From assembly GCF_009695775.1 (NCBI RefSeq), contig NZ_VUNG01000001.1, positions 1 to 64,000 on the forward strand: 64,000 nt of DNA, read 5' to 3'. Numbering within the stretch: the stretch's first letter is position 1; each line of letters starts with the position of its first letter. This document shows, piece by piece, positions 8,292-17,845 of this stretch. The notes beneath the pieces are model-generated. The model had not been told where the DNA came from. It did no database searches and saw nothing but the letters and a program-made list of their open reading frames with translations. Source of the stretch: Hallella mizrahii (GTDB taxonomy: Bacteria; Bacteroidota; Bacteroidia; Bacteroidales; Bacteroidaceae). The position numbers were made by a program, and so were the translations under genes.

Positions 8292-9566
8292 ATGCAAAAC
8301 GAGAACTTTTTCAGCCAAGTCAAGCAAGGACTCCTTGACACTTGCTATATCTGCGTGAAAGAGATGCGCGGCCTCGTCACCGACGAGGGTGTGCTGATCT
8401 TCTGCGTCCTCGTGCCGCTGTTCTATCCCCTGCTCTACTCTTGGATCTACAACAACGAAGTAGTCAGAGACGTACCGGTGGCTGTCGTGGATTTATCCCA
8501 TTCCGAGGCCTCACGCGAATTTATCCGCCACTACGACGCAGGCTCTGACGTGAAGGTTGCTTATATGTGCAACTCGCTTGACGATGCGAAAGAACTCATC
8601 GGCAAGCAACAAGTGCATGGCGCACTCTATTTCCCAGAGGATTTCGAACGCCGACTGGGGCGTGGCGAGCAAGCCACGGTAGGCTTGTATTGCGACATGA
8701 GTCTGATGCTCCACTACAAGGCAATCTATCAGACCGCCATGGCAGTGGCCGGAGAGATGAACAGCCGCATTCAGCTCAGTCAGAGCAACAGTTTCACCAA
8801 CCGCGACGATGAGACTACCACCAAGCCACTGGATTTTGATGAGGTGCCTATATTCAATGTCACTGACGGCTACGGCAACGCCATCATCCCCGGCGTGCTG
8901 ATGCTCATTCTGCAGCAGACACTGCTACTGGGTATTGGACTCGCTGCCGGTACAGCCCGCGAAAACAACCGCTATCAGGATCTCGTACCTATCTCGAAAC
9001 ACTACAATGGCATCTTCCGTATCGTACTCGGTAAGTCATGGTGCTACTTCATGGTGTATATGGTTATGGCGGCTTACATCAGCCTGGTCGTGCCACGTAT
9101 GTTTCACTACATCTCTCTGGTGACACCGTGGACAATACTCGGTCTAATGGTACCCTACCTGCTGTCGTGTATCTTCTTCGGAATGACGCTGTCGTGTATG
9201 GTACGCTACCGAGAAAATGTGATGCTATTGGTAGTCTTCACCTCTGTGCCTTTCTTGTTTATGACCGGTGTGAGCTGGCCACAGTCCAACATCCCAAGCT
9301 TTTGGCAGGGTGTGGCGTGCCTCATCCCCTCAACCTTTGGCGTGAGAGGCTTTCTGCGTATCTCGTCGATGGGAGCCACACTACAGGACATCAGCGTGGA
9401 GTATCATGCACTGTGGATCCAGACATTTGTCTATTTCCTCACTACGTGCATGGTCTACCGCTACCAAATCGCGGCCACCCGCAAGCGTGCCTTCGACCAC
9501 ATGCAAGCGGTGAGAGACAAGATAGAATTGGCAAAACAAAAGAAGTTGAGCAGCCAGGCTAAATAG
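8292..9566 (+). CDS. ABC-2 type permease, second of two
   Basis: This 424-residue permease has the same plan as its neighbour: a first membrane segment (about 35-53), a large periplasmic domain, then five membrane segments from about residue 205. The conserved ending CLIPSTFGVRGFLRISSMGA is typical of ABC-2 permeases. It starts 3 bp after the stop of the first permease, so the two are translationally close and probably form a heterodimer. The cytoplasmic tail is short and basic. It is the last gene of the exporter operon. Confidence 0.88.
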   Translation: MQNENFFSQVKQGLLDTCYICVKEMRGLVTDEGVLIFCVLVPLFYPLLYSWIYNNEVVRDVPVAVVDLSHSEASREFIRHYDAGSDVKVAYMCNSLDDAKELIGKQQVHGALYFPEDFERRLGRGEQATVGLYCDMSLMLHYKAIYQTAMAVAGEMNSRIQLSQSNSFTNRDDETTTKPLDFDEVPIFNVTDGYGNAIIPGVLMLILQQTLLLGIGLAAGTARENNRYQDLVPISKHYNGIFRIVLGKSWCYFMVYMVMAAYISLVVPRMFHYISLVTPWTILGLMVPYLLSCIFFGMTLSCMVRYRENVMLLVVFTSVPFLFMTGVSWPQSNIPSFWQGVACLIPSTFGVRGFLRISSMGATLQDISVEYHALWIQTFVYFLTTCMVYRYQIAATRKRAFDHMQAVRDKIELAKQKKLSSQAK

Positions 9567-9660
9567 CGAGAGCCAGGCCTCAAAGATAACACTTACCAAC
9601 TATCATTATTTCAAGAAGAAGTCACATCCCTGCCACATTCTCCAATCATTTATTCACTAT

Positions 9661-11772
9661 TCACAACAGCTGACGGAAGTCACAGCCCTCACGCCACCGC
9701 GAGCAGCCGAGAGCAGTCTTGCCCTGGATGATATGGCCCTGATGGCATTTGGGACATGGGTCACCGACTTTGAGTTTGCCCTTGGTGAGCACGGGAGCAG
9801 AAGACGGAGAAGCGGCGAACGCCGCTGCCGAAGCTGATGACGTGGCTTTTTTGCGCGAAGCGGCTGACCGCTTGGTGCTTTGTCTGGCTGATCCCGCCCC
9901 ACCCTTCTTTGGACCGGACGGCTTCGGAGCGGGCTCAGGCTCACCGCTCTCTATCTGTCTGTTACTGTTATCGTGGAGTACATCCTGCACAATCTTTGTT
10001 ACCTGCTCTTTCAATCCGTCGATGAAGAGTTGTGGCGAATATTTGTGATGCTCTATGTCGCGGAGCTTCTTCTCCCAAATACCAGTGAGTTCACAACTGG
10101 TGAGGAGCTTTTCGTGGATGGTGTCGATGAGTTGTATGCCCGTGGGAGTAGCCACGAGGTTCTTGCGTTCCCGGCGGATGTAGTGGCGCTTGAACAGCGT
10201 CTCAATGATGCTGGCACGTGACGAAGGGCGTCCGATTCCGTTTTCCTTCATCGCCGCACGCAATTCATCGTCGTCGACAAACTTGCCGGCAGTCTCCATG
10301 GCACGCAGGAGCGAGGCTTCGGTATAGTGTTTCGGTGGTTGCGTCATCTTTTCTGTCAACGTGGGCTTATGCGGTCCCGACTCTCCTTTGACAAAGGTTG
10401 GCAACGTCTTCTCCTCGTCCGTCGACTTACTGTCTTCTGCCGTCTGTACCAGTTCATCCTTGGCATACACAGCGCGCCATCCCGGTGAAAGGATTTCCTT
10501 GCCGCTGGTTTTGAACTCCACCTTATCGACTTTTCCCTTGACCGTGGTCGTAGCAAACTTGCAGTCGGGATAAAATACAGCAATGAAACGGCGCGCGATG
10601 AGGTCATAGACTTTCATCTCGGCATCGCTCAGCCCGCTTGGCACCTGACCTGTAGGGATGATGGCATGGTGATCGGTGACCTTGGAAGTGTCGAAAACGC
10701 GCTTCGACTTCGGCAGCTTCTTGCTGACAGCAGCCAAATCCTTGATGATTTGCAGATAAGGTTTCTGTCCGGCTTTTGTCATCTGACTAACGCCATTAAG
10801 GATACCCGGGCACTTGGGATAAATGTCATCAGACAAATATTGTGTGTCGACACGCGGATAAGTGGTCAACTTCTTCTCGTAAAGTGCCTGTATGAGATTG
10901 AGCGTCATCTCAGCGGAAAAACTGAACTTACGGTTGCAGTCAACCTGCAGCGAAGTAAGGTCATAGAGCTGTCGCGGTGCCTCCTTACCTTGTTTTTTCT
11001 GCACATCAGTGACCACGAAAGGCTTATCCTGAATGAGCGAGAAAGCCTGTTCTCCTTCCTCTTTACTGGTATATTTGCCAGCCGTGGCAGTGAACAACGT
11101 GTCGCGATAGAGGGTAGAGAGTACCCAGTAAGGTTCGGGCTTGAAGTTGTCAATTTCCTTTTGGCGGTTGACAATCAACGCCAAGGTAGGAGTCTGTACA
11201 CGACCGATGGAAAGCACCTGATGGTTGCGGCCGTACATGCAGGTATAGAGGCGCGTACAGTTCATGCCCAACAGCCAGTCGCCGATGGCACGGCTTAGTC
11301 CTGCCATGTAAAGGCTCTCGTAGTCCTTCTGCTCTTTTAGGTTTTGAAATCCTTCGCGGATGGCCTCATCAGTCATCGACGAAATCCATAAGCGCTTAAC
11401 AGGACACTTCACCCCCGCAAGCTGCATCACCCAGCGCTGGATGAGCTCACCCTCCTGGCCGGCATCACCGCAGTTGACAATCTCGTCAGCCTTGCTGTAG
11501 AGATCGGCAATCACGGCAAACTGACGTTTGATCGTTTCCTCCGGGATGAGTTTGATGCCAAAGCGCAACGGGATCATCGGCAGCGCAGCCAGCGTCCAAT
11601 AACGCCAGTTCACCTGATAGTCATTGGGCTCCTTGAGCTCGCACAAATGTCCAAACGTCCAGGTCACTTGGTAGCCGTTTCCCTCCATATAGCCATTCTT
11701 GGGCACGTTGGCACCCAAGATACGCGCGATGTCTTTTGCTACGCTCGGTTTCTCCGCTATACAAACGATCAT
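9661..11772 (-). CDS. topB: DNA topoisomerase III (type IA)
   Basis: The 703-residue enzyme relaxes and decatenates DNA by passing single strands. The TOPRIM domain begins MIVCIAEKPSVAKDIA and continues with GDAGQEGELI. The active-site Tyr lies in the TTYPRVDTQYL segment. IGRVQTPTLALIV and GIGRPSSRASIIETL are further type IA signatures. Near the end there is a single four-Cys zinc-binding motif (PCPKCHQGHI through CSRWREGC), after a Pro/Ala/Ser/Lys-rich linker of about 60 residues. The short, single-finger tail fits TopB of the plasmid and Bacteroidota type rather than TopA. The gene is transcribed alone. Confidence 0.93.
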   Translation of the reverse strand: MIVCIAEKPSVAKDIARILGANVPKNGYMEGNGYQVTWTFGHLCELKEPNDYQVNWRYWTLAALPMIPLRFGIKLIPEETIKRQFAVIADLYSKADEIVNCGDAGQEGELIQRWVMQLAGVKCPVKRLWISSMTDEAIREGFQNLKEQKDYESLYMAGLSRAIGDWLLGMNCTRLYTCMYGRNHQVLSIGRVQTPTLALIVNRQKEIDNFKPEPYWVLSTLYRDTLFTATAGKYTSKEEGEQAFSLIQDKPFVVTDVQKKQGKEAPRQLYDLTSLQVDCNRKFSFSAEMTLNLIQALYEKKLTTYPRVDTQYLSDDIYPKCPGILNGVSQMTKAGQKPYLQIIKDLAAVSKKLPKSKRVFDTSKVTDHHAIIPTGQVPSGLSDAEMKVYDLIARRFIAVFYPDCKFATTTVKGKVDKVEFKTSGKEILSPGWRAVYAKDELVQTAEDSKSTDEEKTLPTFVKGESGPHKPTLTEKMTQPPKHYTEASLLRAMETAGKFVDDDELRAAMKENGIGRPSSRASIIETLFKRHYIRRERKNLVATPTGIQLIDTIHEKLLTSCELTGIWEKKLRDIEHHKYSPQLFIDGLKEQVTKIVQDVLHDNSNRQIESGEPEPAPKPSGPKKGGAGSARQSTKRSAASRKKATSSASAAAFAASPSSAPVLTKGKLKVGDPCPKCHQGHIIQGKTALGCSRWREGCDFRQLL

Positions 11773-11800
11773 ATATTCAGTGGTATATCTATTTGAAATA

Positions 11801-11808
11801 CAAAAGTA
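11801..11808 (-). promoter_or_regulatory. -7 element of topB
   Basis: On the minus strand TACTTTTG (plus strand CAAAAGTA) lies 28 nt upstream of the topB start and fits TAnnTTTG. A -33 element at proper spacing is not clear. Confidence 0.4.
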
Positions 11809-11989
11809 CGAAATAATCTCCTAACTGAGAAAAAAACAAAAGTTTTTTAGAGTCATGTCATCCTTACAAACAGATCTGCTTGCCTTTTGACCACAGTAAA
11901 AGAAATAGACCCAAGCTATGATTATGACTGAATGGAAAAATAATATGGTTAAAGTTATGCAAAGTAATGGCGGGTTAGAAAAAAATAAT

Positions 11990-11997
11990 TAATTTTG
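11990..11997 (+). promoter_or_regulatory. -7 element of lutABC
   Basis: TAATTTTG fits the Bacteroidota -7 consensus and lies 22 nt before the lutA start. No clear -33 TTTG is seen. The rest of 11773-12019 shows no ORF or strong hairpin. Confidence 0.45.
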
Positions 11998-12019
11998 TAG
12001 GGTTAGAATTAAGTGAGAA

Positions 12020-12757
12020 ATGAAAATAGGATTGTTTATACCCTGCTATGTAGACGCTCTGTACCCTGAGGTCGGAAAGGCTACATATAAACTATTGTGC
12101 CATCTTGGATTGGATGTGACCTATCCCGAAAGGCAGACCTGTTGCGGCCAACCGATGTCCAACGCCGGCTTTGAGCCTATGGCCAGGCACCTTGCCAACA
12201 ACTTTGAGGATATGTTTTCAGGCTTCGACTATGTGGTAGCTCCATCAGCGTCGTGTGCCGCTTTCGTTCGGTTTAACTATCCCCGACTATTGCCCAAAGA
12301 CCACGAATGCGTCACGCCGAAGAACACCATGGACATCGTAGAGTTTCTGCACGATATCGTGAAGGTGAAGAGTCTGCCCGGCAGCTTCCCCCATGTGGTC
12401 AGCGTGCACAACAGTTGCCATGGTGTACGCGAACTGGGACTGTCATCACCATCAGAGCGTAACATTCCAAGATACAATAAAATTATCGATTTGCTGCAAC
12501 TCAAAGAGGGCATCACCATCAAAGAGCCCGAGCGCGTGGACGAGTGCTGCGGCTTCGGCGGCATGTTCTCTGTGGAAGAGCCCGACGTGTCGGTGCGCAT
12601 GGGTGAGAACAAGATCGAGCGCCACATGGCCACAGGAGCAGAATATGTCACCGGTCCCGACTCGTCCTGCCTGATGCACATGGAAGGCATCGCACGGCGG
12701 GAGAAGAAGCCTATCAAGTTTATCCATGTCGCACAAATATTAGCAAACGGTATCTAA
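12020..12757 (+). CDS. lutA: L-lactate oxidation complex Fe-S subunit LutA
   Basis: The 245-residue protein consists of two cysteine-rich CCG-type domains. Cys motifs are TCCGQPMSNAGFEP, HNSCHGVRELG and DECCGFGGMFSVEEPDVSVRMG, with a final GPDSSCLMHMEG. In the LutABC system this subunit works with LutB and LutC to oxidise L-lactate to pyruvate in the cytoplasm, passing electrons through iron-sulfur clusters. The gene order lutA-lutB-lutC is conserved, with 5 bp between lutA and lutB. Related glycolate oxidase GlcF-like subunits have the same domain, but the LutB/LutC neighbours settle the assignment. Confidence 0.92.
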   Translation: MKIGLFIPCYVDALYPEVGKATYKLLCHLGLDVTYPERQTCCGQPMSNAGFEPMARHLANNFEDMFSGFDYVVAPSASCAAFVRFNYPRLLPKDHECVTPKNTMDIVEFLHDIVKVKSLPGSFPHVVSVHNSCHGVRELGLSSPSERNIPRYNKIIDLLQLKEGITIKEPERVDECCGFGGMFSVEEPDVSVRMGENKIERHMATGAEYVTGPDSSCLMHMEGIARREKKPIKFIHVAQILANGI

Positions 12758-12762
12758 GCATT

Positions 12763-14142
12763 ATGAGCACTATACATTCAGAAAGAGCACACGAAATATT
12801 AAAGCACCGCGACAAGGTCAATCACCACGATGCTACTTTCTGGCAGTTGCGGCAAGGTCGCGACAAAATGGCTAAAAGCCTGCCAGAATGGGAAAGTCTG
12901 CGCGACCATGCATCAGCCATCAAGCGCCACACGCTCACGCATCTGGCCGACTATCTGGAGCAATTCAGCAGTCAGCTCGAAAGTCGTGGCGTCATCGTCC
13001 ATTGGGCCAAAGACGCCAACGAACTCAACGAGATGGTCTATGGCATTCTCGAATCGCATAAGGTGACGAAGATGGTGAAGTCGAAGTCGATGCTTACCGA
13101 AGAATGTGGCCTCAATGCTTATCTTGAGCAGCGTGGCATCGACGTGGTGGAGACCGACCTCGGCGAGCGTATTCTGCAACTGATGCATCGTGCTCCGGCA
13201 CATATCGTGGTGCCTGCCATGCACATCACCAAGGAAGAGGTGGCCGAGACTTTCGAAGCCAAAGGTATGTCCACAGACAAAGGAAACACAGATCCCACTT
13301 ACCTGACCTATTGTGCCCGCAAGAGCCTGCGCCACGAGTTCATGGAAGCAGGTGCCGGTCTTACCGGTTGCAACTTTGGCGTTGCTAAGACAGGTGACAT
13401 CGTCGTCTGCACCAATGAGGGCAATGCCGACATGACGACGTCTATGCCGAAACTCCATATCGTGACGATGGGCATAGAGAAACTTGTACCCGACTATGAG
13501 AGTCTGGCTGTATTCCAACGTTTGCTCTGCCGTAGTGCCACTGGTCAGCCGACCACCGGTTTCACTTCACACTTCCGCCAAGCCCGTCCCGGTGCCGAGA
13601 TGCACGTGGTGCTTCTCGACAACTGGCGCAGCGACGCTCTCGCCAATCCCGAGCATTGGGAGACACTGAAATGCATCCGTTGCGGTGCCTGCATGAATAC
13701 TTGTCCAGTCTACCGCCGCTCTACCGGTGCAAGCTACACCTATTTCATTCCGGGTCCCATCGGTGTAGACTTAGGAATGCTGGCCAACGCCCGTCGCTAC
13801 AGCGACAATGTTTCAGCCTGCTCGCTCTGCCTGAGCTGCGACAATGTGTGCCCGGCAGAAGTGAAACCCGGCTCACAAATCTATCTCTGGCGACAAAGTC
13901 TTGACAGCATTGGCAAAGCCGACCATCTCAAAAAGTTCATGTCAGAAGGCATGGAACTGCTCTTCGATCATCCTACACTCTACACCGATGCACTGAAACT
14001 GTCACCACTGGCTAACTTCGTGCCAGAGATGCTTACTCACTACAGCCATCTGAATCCATGGGGACTGGGACATGCCAAGCCAAAGTTTGCCAACCAGTCG
14101 TTCCACAGCTGGTGGAAAGAGCAACAGAAAAAGAAGAAATAG
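12763..14142 (+). CDS. lutB: L-lactate oxidation complex subunit LutB
   Basis: The 459-residue protein has an LUD domain (about 60-300) followed by a ferredoxin-like domain with two 4Fe-4S motifs, CIRCGACMNTCPVYR and CSLCLSCDNVCP. The signature TGCNFGVAKTGDIVVCTNEGN lies in the LUD domain. It is the electron-transferring subunit of the lactate oxidation complex. The length and domain order are normal for LutB. It starts 5 bp after lutA; lutC follows after 81 bp. Confidence 0.93.
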   Translation: MSTIHSERAHEILKHRDKVNHHDATFWQLRQGRDKMAKSLPEWESLRDHASAIKRHTLTHLADYLEQFSSQLESRGVIVHWAKDANELNEMVYGILESHKVTKMVKSKSMLTEECGLNAYLEQRGIDVVETDLGERILQLMHRAPAHIVVPAMHITKEEVAETFEAKGMSTDKGNTDPTYLTYCARKSLRHEFMEAGAGLTGCNFGVAKTGDIVVCTNEGNADMTTSMPKLHIVTMGIEKLVPDYESLAVFQRLLCRSATGQPTTGFTSHFRQARPGAEMHVVLLDNWRSDALANPEHWETLKCIRCGACMNTCPVYRRSTGASYTYFIPGPIGVDLGMLANARRYSDNVSACSLCLSCDNVCPAEVKPGSQIYLWRQSLDSIGKADHLKKFMSEGMELLFDHPTLYTDALKLSPLANFVPEMLTHYSHLNPWGLGHAKPKFANQSFHSWWKEQQKKKK

Positions 14143-14223
14143 CCAACGACGTCAAGCGATTAGTAATAATCGACAACGATGTCAAACGACTCGGAATAAC
14201 AGTTATCAAAGTAACGACAAGCA

Positions 14224-14808
14224 ATGAGAAAAGAAGAATTGCTCCAGAAACTACGCGCCAACACCAAGGTGCAATACGATATGCCTGCCATGGACGATCT
14301 CCACGGCATCACCTATGCTGACCCTTATCAGCAGTTCGCCGAGATGACAAAAACAGTAGGTGGCCGCATCGTGGAAGCAAGAAAAACCGATGACCTCAAC
14401 CAGATCATCCGTAACCTCTACCCCAATGCCAAGATATTTGCCAGCAACCTGCCCTATATCTCCATCGCCCAGCGCAATCCCGACTCCGTGGAGGAGGCTC
14501 AGGATCTCAATGGCACTGATGTAGGGGTCGTTGAAGGACAACTCGGTGTGGCCGAGAACGCTTGTATCTGGGTGCCTCAGACGATGAAGGAGAAAGCCGT
14601 GTGCTTCATCTCGGAGTATCTCGTCATCATCCTTGACAAGCAAAACGTTGTGAACAATATGCACGAAGCTTACCGCCGCATCGAGATGGATCCACGCTAT
14701 AACTTCGGCACGTTTATCAGCGGACCATCAAAGACAGCAGATATCGAACAGGCTCTCGTTATGGGAGCTCAGGCTGCCCGCGGTGTCACCGTACTGGTAC
14801 TGAGCTAA
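14224..14808 (+). CDS. lutC: L-lactate oxidation complex subunit LutC
   Basis: This 194-residue LUD-domain protein matches LutC by size and position. Characteristic stretches are GTDVGVVEGQLGVAENACIWV and FGTFISGPSKTADIEQALVMGAQAARGVTVLVL at the C-terminus. LutC is the smaller partner of LutB in lactate oxidation. A short AT-rich spacer of 81 bp separates it from lutB, and an intrinsic terminator follows it. Confidence 0.92.
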   Translation: MRKEELLQKLRANTKVQYDMPAMDDLHGITYADPYQQFAEMTKTVGGRIVEARKTDDLNQIIRNLYPNAKIFASNLPYISIAQRNPDSVEEAQDLNGTDVGVVEGQLGVAENACIWVPQTMKEKAVCFISEYLVIILDKQNVVNNMHEAYRRIEMDPRYNFGTFISGPSKTADIEQALVMGAQAARGVTVLVLS

Positions 14809-14825
14809 ACTATCATATCATACAC

Positions 14826-14857
14826 AGCAGGAGGGGGATAGCCCTTCCTGCTTTTTT
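14826..14857 (+). terminator. Intrinsic terminator of lutABC
   Basis: The arms 14826-14836 and 14842-14852 pair over 11 bp with one G-T pair around a short loop and are followed by T6. It lies 18 nt after the lutC stop codon and ends the operon. Confidence 0.88.
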
Positions 14858-14875
14858 AAAACTGCAAACAAGGAA

Positions 14876-15646
14876 ATGAAAGTTGCGACCTTCCTCACGA
14901 CATTGGGACTATTGGCTACCTCTTCCCTTCTGACTACTCAAGCAGCAACAGAAAATCGTCAGACGGACTCACTGACCATAAAAGCGGACAGCCTCAATAC
15001 CGACAGCACCACGAGTGCATTCCTCTCGCAGAAGAAGATAATCATCAGCAAATGGCAACGACAAAGCAAACTTCATCTCACAAGTTTTATAGCTTTAGCT
15101 GTTGAAGGATCACTGAGAGGCATGATGGCTCAATGGTTGCCAGACGACAAGACGAAGATCGTAGCACTATATAATAAGGTGTGCGGTGCTCAGCTGTCAG
15201 CTACAGCCATGAAGGCAATCATTGCCAAGGACGTCAACGCCATGCTACGGGAACTCAATGCTCAGCGCAAAGCTTTCGCAACAGAGCATCCTCAACTGGC
15301 CGTACAAATGGGACTGAACCATCGCGTGGGTGGATTCACCTATCCCATTGCGCGTCAGAAAGTAAACTGTCCGATCGACGATTTTCTAAAGATGCAAGCC
15401 TTACAGCGCGAAGTGGACTGGATGGCTTTGGGGCTGACTGCTGAGCAGGCAGTACCGAAAGGATGCGGTCAACAACTATTAAAAGGCATCGACCTGATAA
15501 AAATCGATCAGCATGCTTCACCAGACCTTAACCGTATTGCCCCGCTCGTCAACCGCATAGCAAAGCAGATGACTTGGTACATCAGCAAATCTGTCTATGC
15601 AACGGTGGATCATAGCTATGACGCCGTCAGAAAGAAATTGCAGTAA
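14876..15646 (+). CDS. Exported protein of unknown function
   Basis: I do not recognise this 256-residue protein. It has a signal peptide (1-23, ending TQAA), a Ser/Thr/Asp-rich linker (about 24-50), and a mostly helical soluble domain with Cys residues near the middle (CGAQL, VNCPIDDF, GCGQQ) that could form disulfides. No catalytic motif is evident. Codon use resembles the neighbours and the ORF is intact. The gene starts 19 nt after the lutC terminator hairpin and has no obvious -7 element of its own, so it may be expressed by read-through or from a weak promoter. Confidence 0.65.
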   Translation: MKVATFLTTLGLLATSSLLTTQAATENRQTDSLTIKADSLNTDSTTSAFLSQKKIIISKWQRQSKLHLTSFIALAVEGSLRGMMAQWLPDDKTKIVALYNKVCGAQLSATAMKAIIAKDVNAMLRELNAQRKAFATEHPQLAVQMGLNHRVGGFTYPIARQKVNCPIDDFLKMQALQREVDWMALGLTAEQAVPKGCGQQLLKGIDLIKIDQHASPDLNRIAPLVNRIAKQMTWYISKSVYATVDHSYDAVRKKLQ

Positions 15647-15686
15647 AAGCAAAACATATTTACTTGTCAACAAAATGCAAACGATG

Positions 15687-16805
15687 TCATTTCTCGAAGC
15701 GATTGATGACATCCACCACATAGCGTACTTCCTCATCCGTCATCGTCTGATTGCAAGGAATGCTCAACTCTTCACGATGGATACGTTCAGTAATGGGCAA
15801 TGAAAGAGAGTGCCATTCGGGATAACATTCTTGCTGATGTGGTGGAATAGGATAATGTATCATCGTGCCAATACCTTTTTGTTTCAAATATTCTTGCAAC
15901 TCATTACGACAAGCACAGAGCACGGGGAAGATATGGAAGACATGATTCACGTCTCCACACATCCAAGCCTCTGCACCAGGAAGCGTGATCTTTGGGTTGG
16001 AGATATGCTGAGCATAATAAGTGGCGATCTGCCAGCGTCGCCGATTGTCAGTATCCAGGTAGCGCAACTTCACGGAGAGCACAGCAGCCTGTATCTCGTC
16101 CATGCGACTGTTGCGGCCTTTATAGGGGAAGACATACTTGCGCGAAGAACCGTAATTGCCCAAAGCACGGCAGAGATCAGCCAGAGAAGCATCGTCTGTG
16201 GTAATAGCCCCTGCGTCGCCCAAGGCTCCAAGATTCTTGCCAGGATAGAAGCTATGAGCAGCAGCATCCCCAAAAGAGCCCGTACGGCGACCGCCATACA
16301 TACAGCCATGAGCCTGCGCATTGTCCTCGATGAGTAGCAGATGACGACGATGACAGAAGTCGGCAACTTGCTGCGTCATGGCACAACGGCCATAGAGATG
16401 CACCAGCAATACGGCACGCGTGCGGTCACTAAGATGAGTCTCAAGCTGACTGTAATCAAGTTCAAGCGTATCAATTCGTGGTTCCACGAGTACAGGTTTC
16501 AATCCGTTTTCAGTGATGGAGAGGATAGAAGCTATATAGGTATTGGCCGGCACGATGACTTCATCACCATTCCGTAACTTACCTAATTCTTTATAAGCAC
16601 GAAAGATAAGTGTCAGCGCATCGAGTCCATTGCCGCAGCCCACACAACACTGTGTACCAATAAACCGGGCATAATCATTCTCGAATCGTCGCGTTGCCTC
16701 ACCTTGGAGATACCAGCCGCTCTCGATGACCTGCTTCACAGCAGCCTCTATCTCATCTTGATGCTGCGCCGTGACCTTTTGCAAAGACAGATAAGGGATA
16801 CGCAT
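15687..16805 (-). CDS. DegT/DnrJ-type sugar aminotransferase, FdtB-like
   Basis: A PLP-dependent enzyme of the DegT/DnrJ/EryC1/StrS family that transaminates a keto-sugar nucleotide. The PLP-binding Lys lies in SFYPGKNLGALGD, the form seen in FdtB/QdtB. Other family motifs are VGCGNGLDALTL, VHLYGRC and IEDNAQAHG. I start at 16805, which gives MRIPYLSLQKV, the usual family N-terminus; an in-frame ATG at 16847 would add 14 residues. Together with the FdtA-like gene upstream on the same strand it suggests a dTDP-3-amino-3,6-dideoxyhexose pathway. The exact amino sugar is not readable from sequence. Confidence 0.85.
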   Translation of the reverse strand: MRIPYLSLQKVTAQHQDEIEAAVKQVIESGWYLQGEATRRFENDYARFIGTQCCVGCGNGLDALTLIFRAYKELGKLRNGDEVIVPANTYIASILSITENGLKPVLVEPRIDTLELDYSQLETHLSDRTRAVLLVHLYGRCAMTQQVADFCHRRHLLLIEDNAQAHGCMYGGRRTGSFGDAAAHSFYPGKNLGALGDAGAITTDDASLADLCRALGNYGSSRKYVFPYKGRNSRMDEIQAAVLSVKLRYLDTDNRRRWQIATYYAQHISNPKITLPGAEAWMCGDVNHVFHIFPVLCACRNELQEYLKQKGIGTMIHYPIPPHQQECYPEWHSLSLPITERIHREELSIPCNQTMTDEEVRYVVDVINRFEK

Positions 16806-16894
16806 CTGCTTACTCTGATTAAATTCTACGCATTTATCATTCATCATTCGTAACTTATCATTGTGCTTTCAAACAAGTCATCATTCAATATTCA

Positions 16895-17845
16895 TCACTC
16901 GACATTCCAAGAGTACCAGTCGTAGCACACGGCACGACCGCCGAAACCTTCCTTCTGATAGATAAGCCCCTCGTTGAGATAGCGACCTCTGTCTTCGTTA
17001 GAGATGCCGAAATCAAAATAGCGACAGTCCCTGTAGTCTTCGGTGAGGACTTTGCGGTAGATGGCATCGATAGCATGCAGATGCTTGCCCTCAGGTGTGG
17101 CGGATATATACTGTGCATGCGCCACCTGCGAGGTGATGTACAGCAGAGTCCCCCCAATGACTTTCTCATCAAGGCAAGCTACATAAAGTCGGATGTTATC
17201 AGGGAAAGCGTCATGCAGTCGGCTGATCTCCGCTAAGGTATGCACGGGCCGAGTTTGGTAGGTATGTAGGAGATTGTCTGTCAAGACCTGCCAAAAGTCA
17301 GCATAAGCACTGTCATCTTGTACGACACGGATGCCCTCCTTTTCCGCCTTATCAGCACCATATTTGCGGATACGCCGCCACTTCAGCGCCCTGTCCTGCT
17401 CAATGGTAGACGACACGTTGCGTACCATCAGCTGAGCATGGCAACGGTTAAAGATGGCATAAAGATCCTCTTCCGCCGGCAACTGCTGATAGATCCACGG
17501 CATGGCTTTATAGACCACATGGCGGATACCGTGGTCATGAAGATAAGCGTTGAGCTCCTCAAAGAGCGTACATACCTCGGCTGTCGTAGCATGCGTATTG
17601 GTGATCAGCCCACCATAAGTCAATCCCTGATGTGACCATAGCGTGTCGCCGTCGATATTGGCGGGCAACAAAGCATAGAGTTTCCCCTTCTTATAGAAGA
17701 GAAGTGAGTAGTCGGAAAAACGGTCGCGATGGTAGTCCATATAATGGCGGTCGAAAAGGAACGTGCCTTGCTTCGACAGTGCTACAAAGTCGTTCCATGC
17801 CGTGCTGTCGGTGTCATTGTCTGTGTATTGCCGGATGTCAAACAT
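16895..17845 (-). CDS. FemAB-like / GNAT-type acyltransferase
   Basis: The 316-residue protein has the BioF2/FemAB-like double GNAT fold. Typical features are HQGLTYGGLITN in the first half and GGTLLYITSQVAHAQYISATPEGKHLHAIDAIYRKVL with FDFGISNEDRGRYLNEGLIYQKEGFGG in the second, where the ligand-binding site lies. Such proteins transfer acyl or aminoacyl groups to amines of cell-wall or surface glycans. Placed between the FdtA-like and FdtB-like genes, it might acylate the amino group made by the aminotransferase; that is inferred from context. It starts directly after the stop of the PH-domain gene. Confidence 0.72.
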   Translation of the reverse strand: MFDIRQYTDNDTDSTAWNDFVALSKQGTFLFDRHYMDYHRDRFSDYSLLFYKKGKLYALLPANIDGDTLWSHQGLTYGGLITNTHATTAEVCTLFEELNAYLHDHGIRHVVYKAMPWIYQQLPAEEDLYAIFNRCHAQLMVRNVSSTIEQDRALKWRRIRKYGADKAEKEGIRVVQDDSAYADFWQVLTDNLLHTYQTRPVHTLAEISRLHDAFPDNIRLYVACLDEKVIGGTLLYITSQVAHAQYISATPEGKHLHAIDAIYRKVLTEDYRDCRYFDFGISNEDRGRYLNEGLIYQKEGFGGRAVCYDWYSWNVE

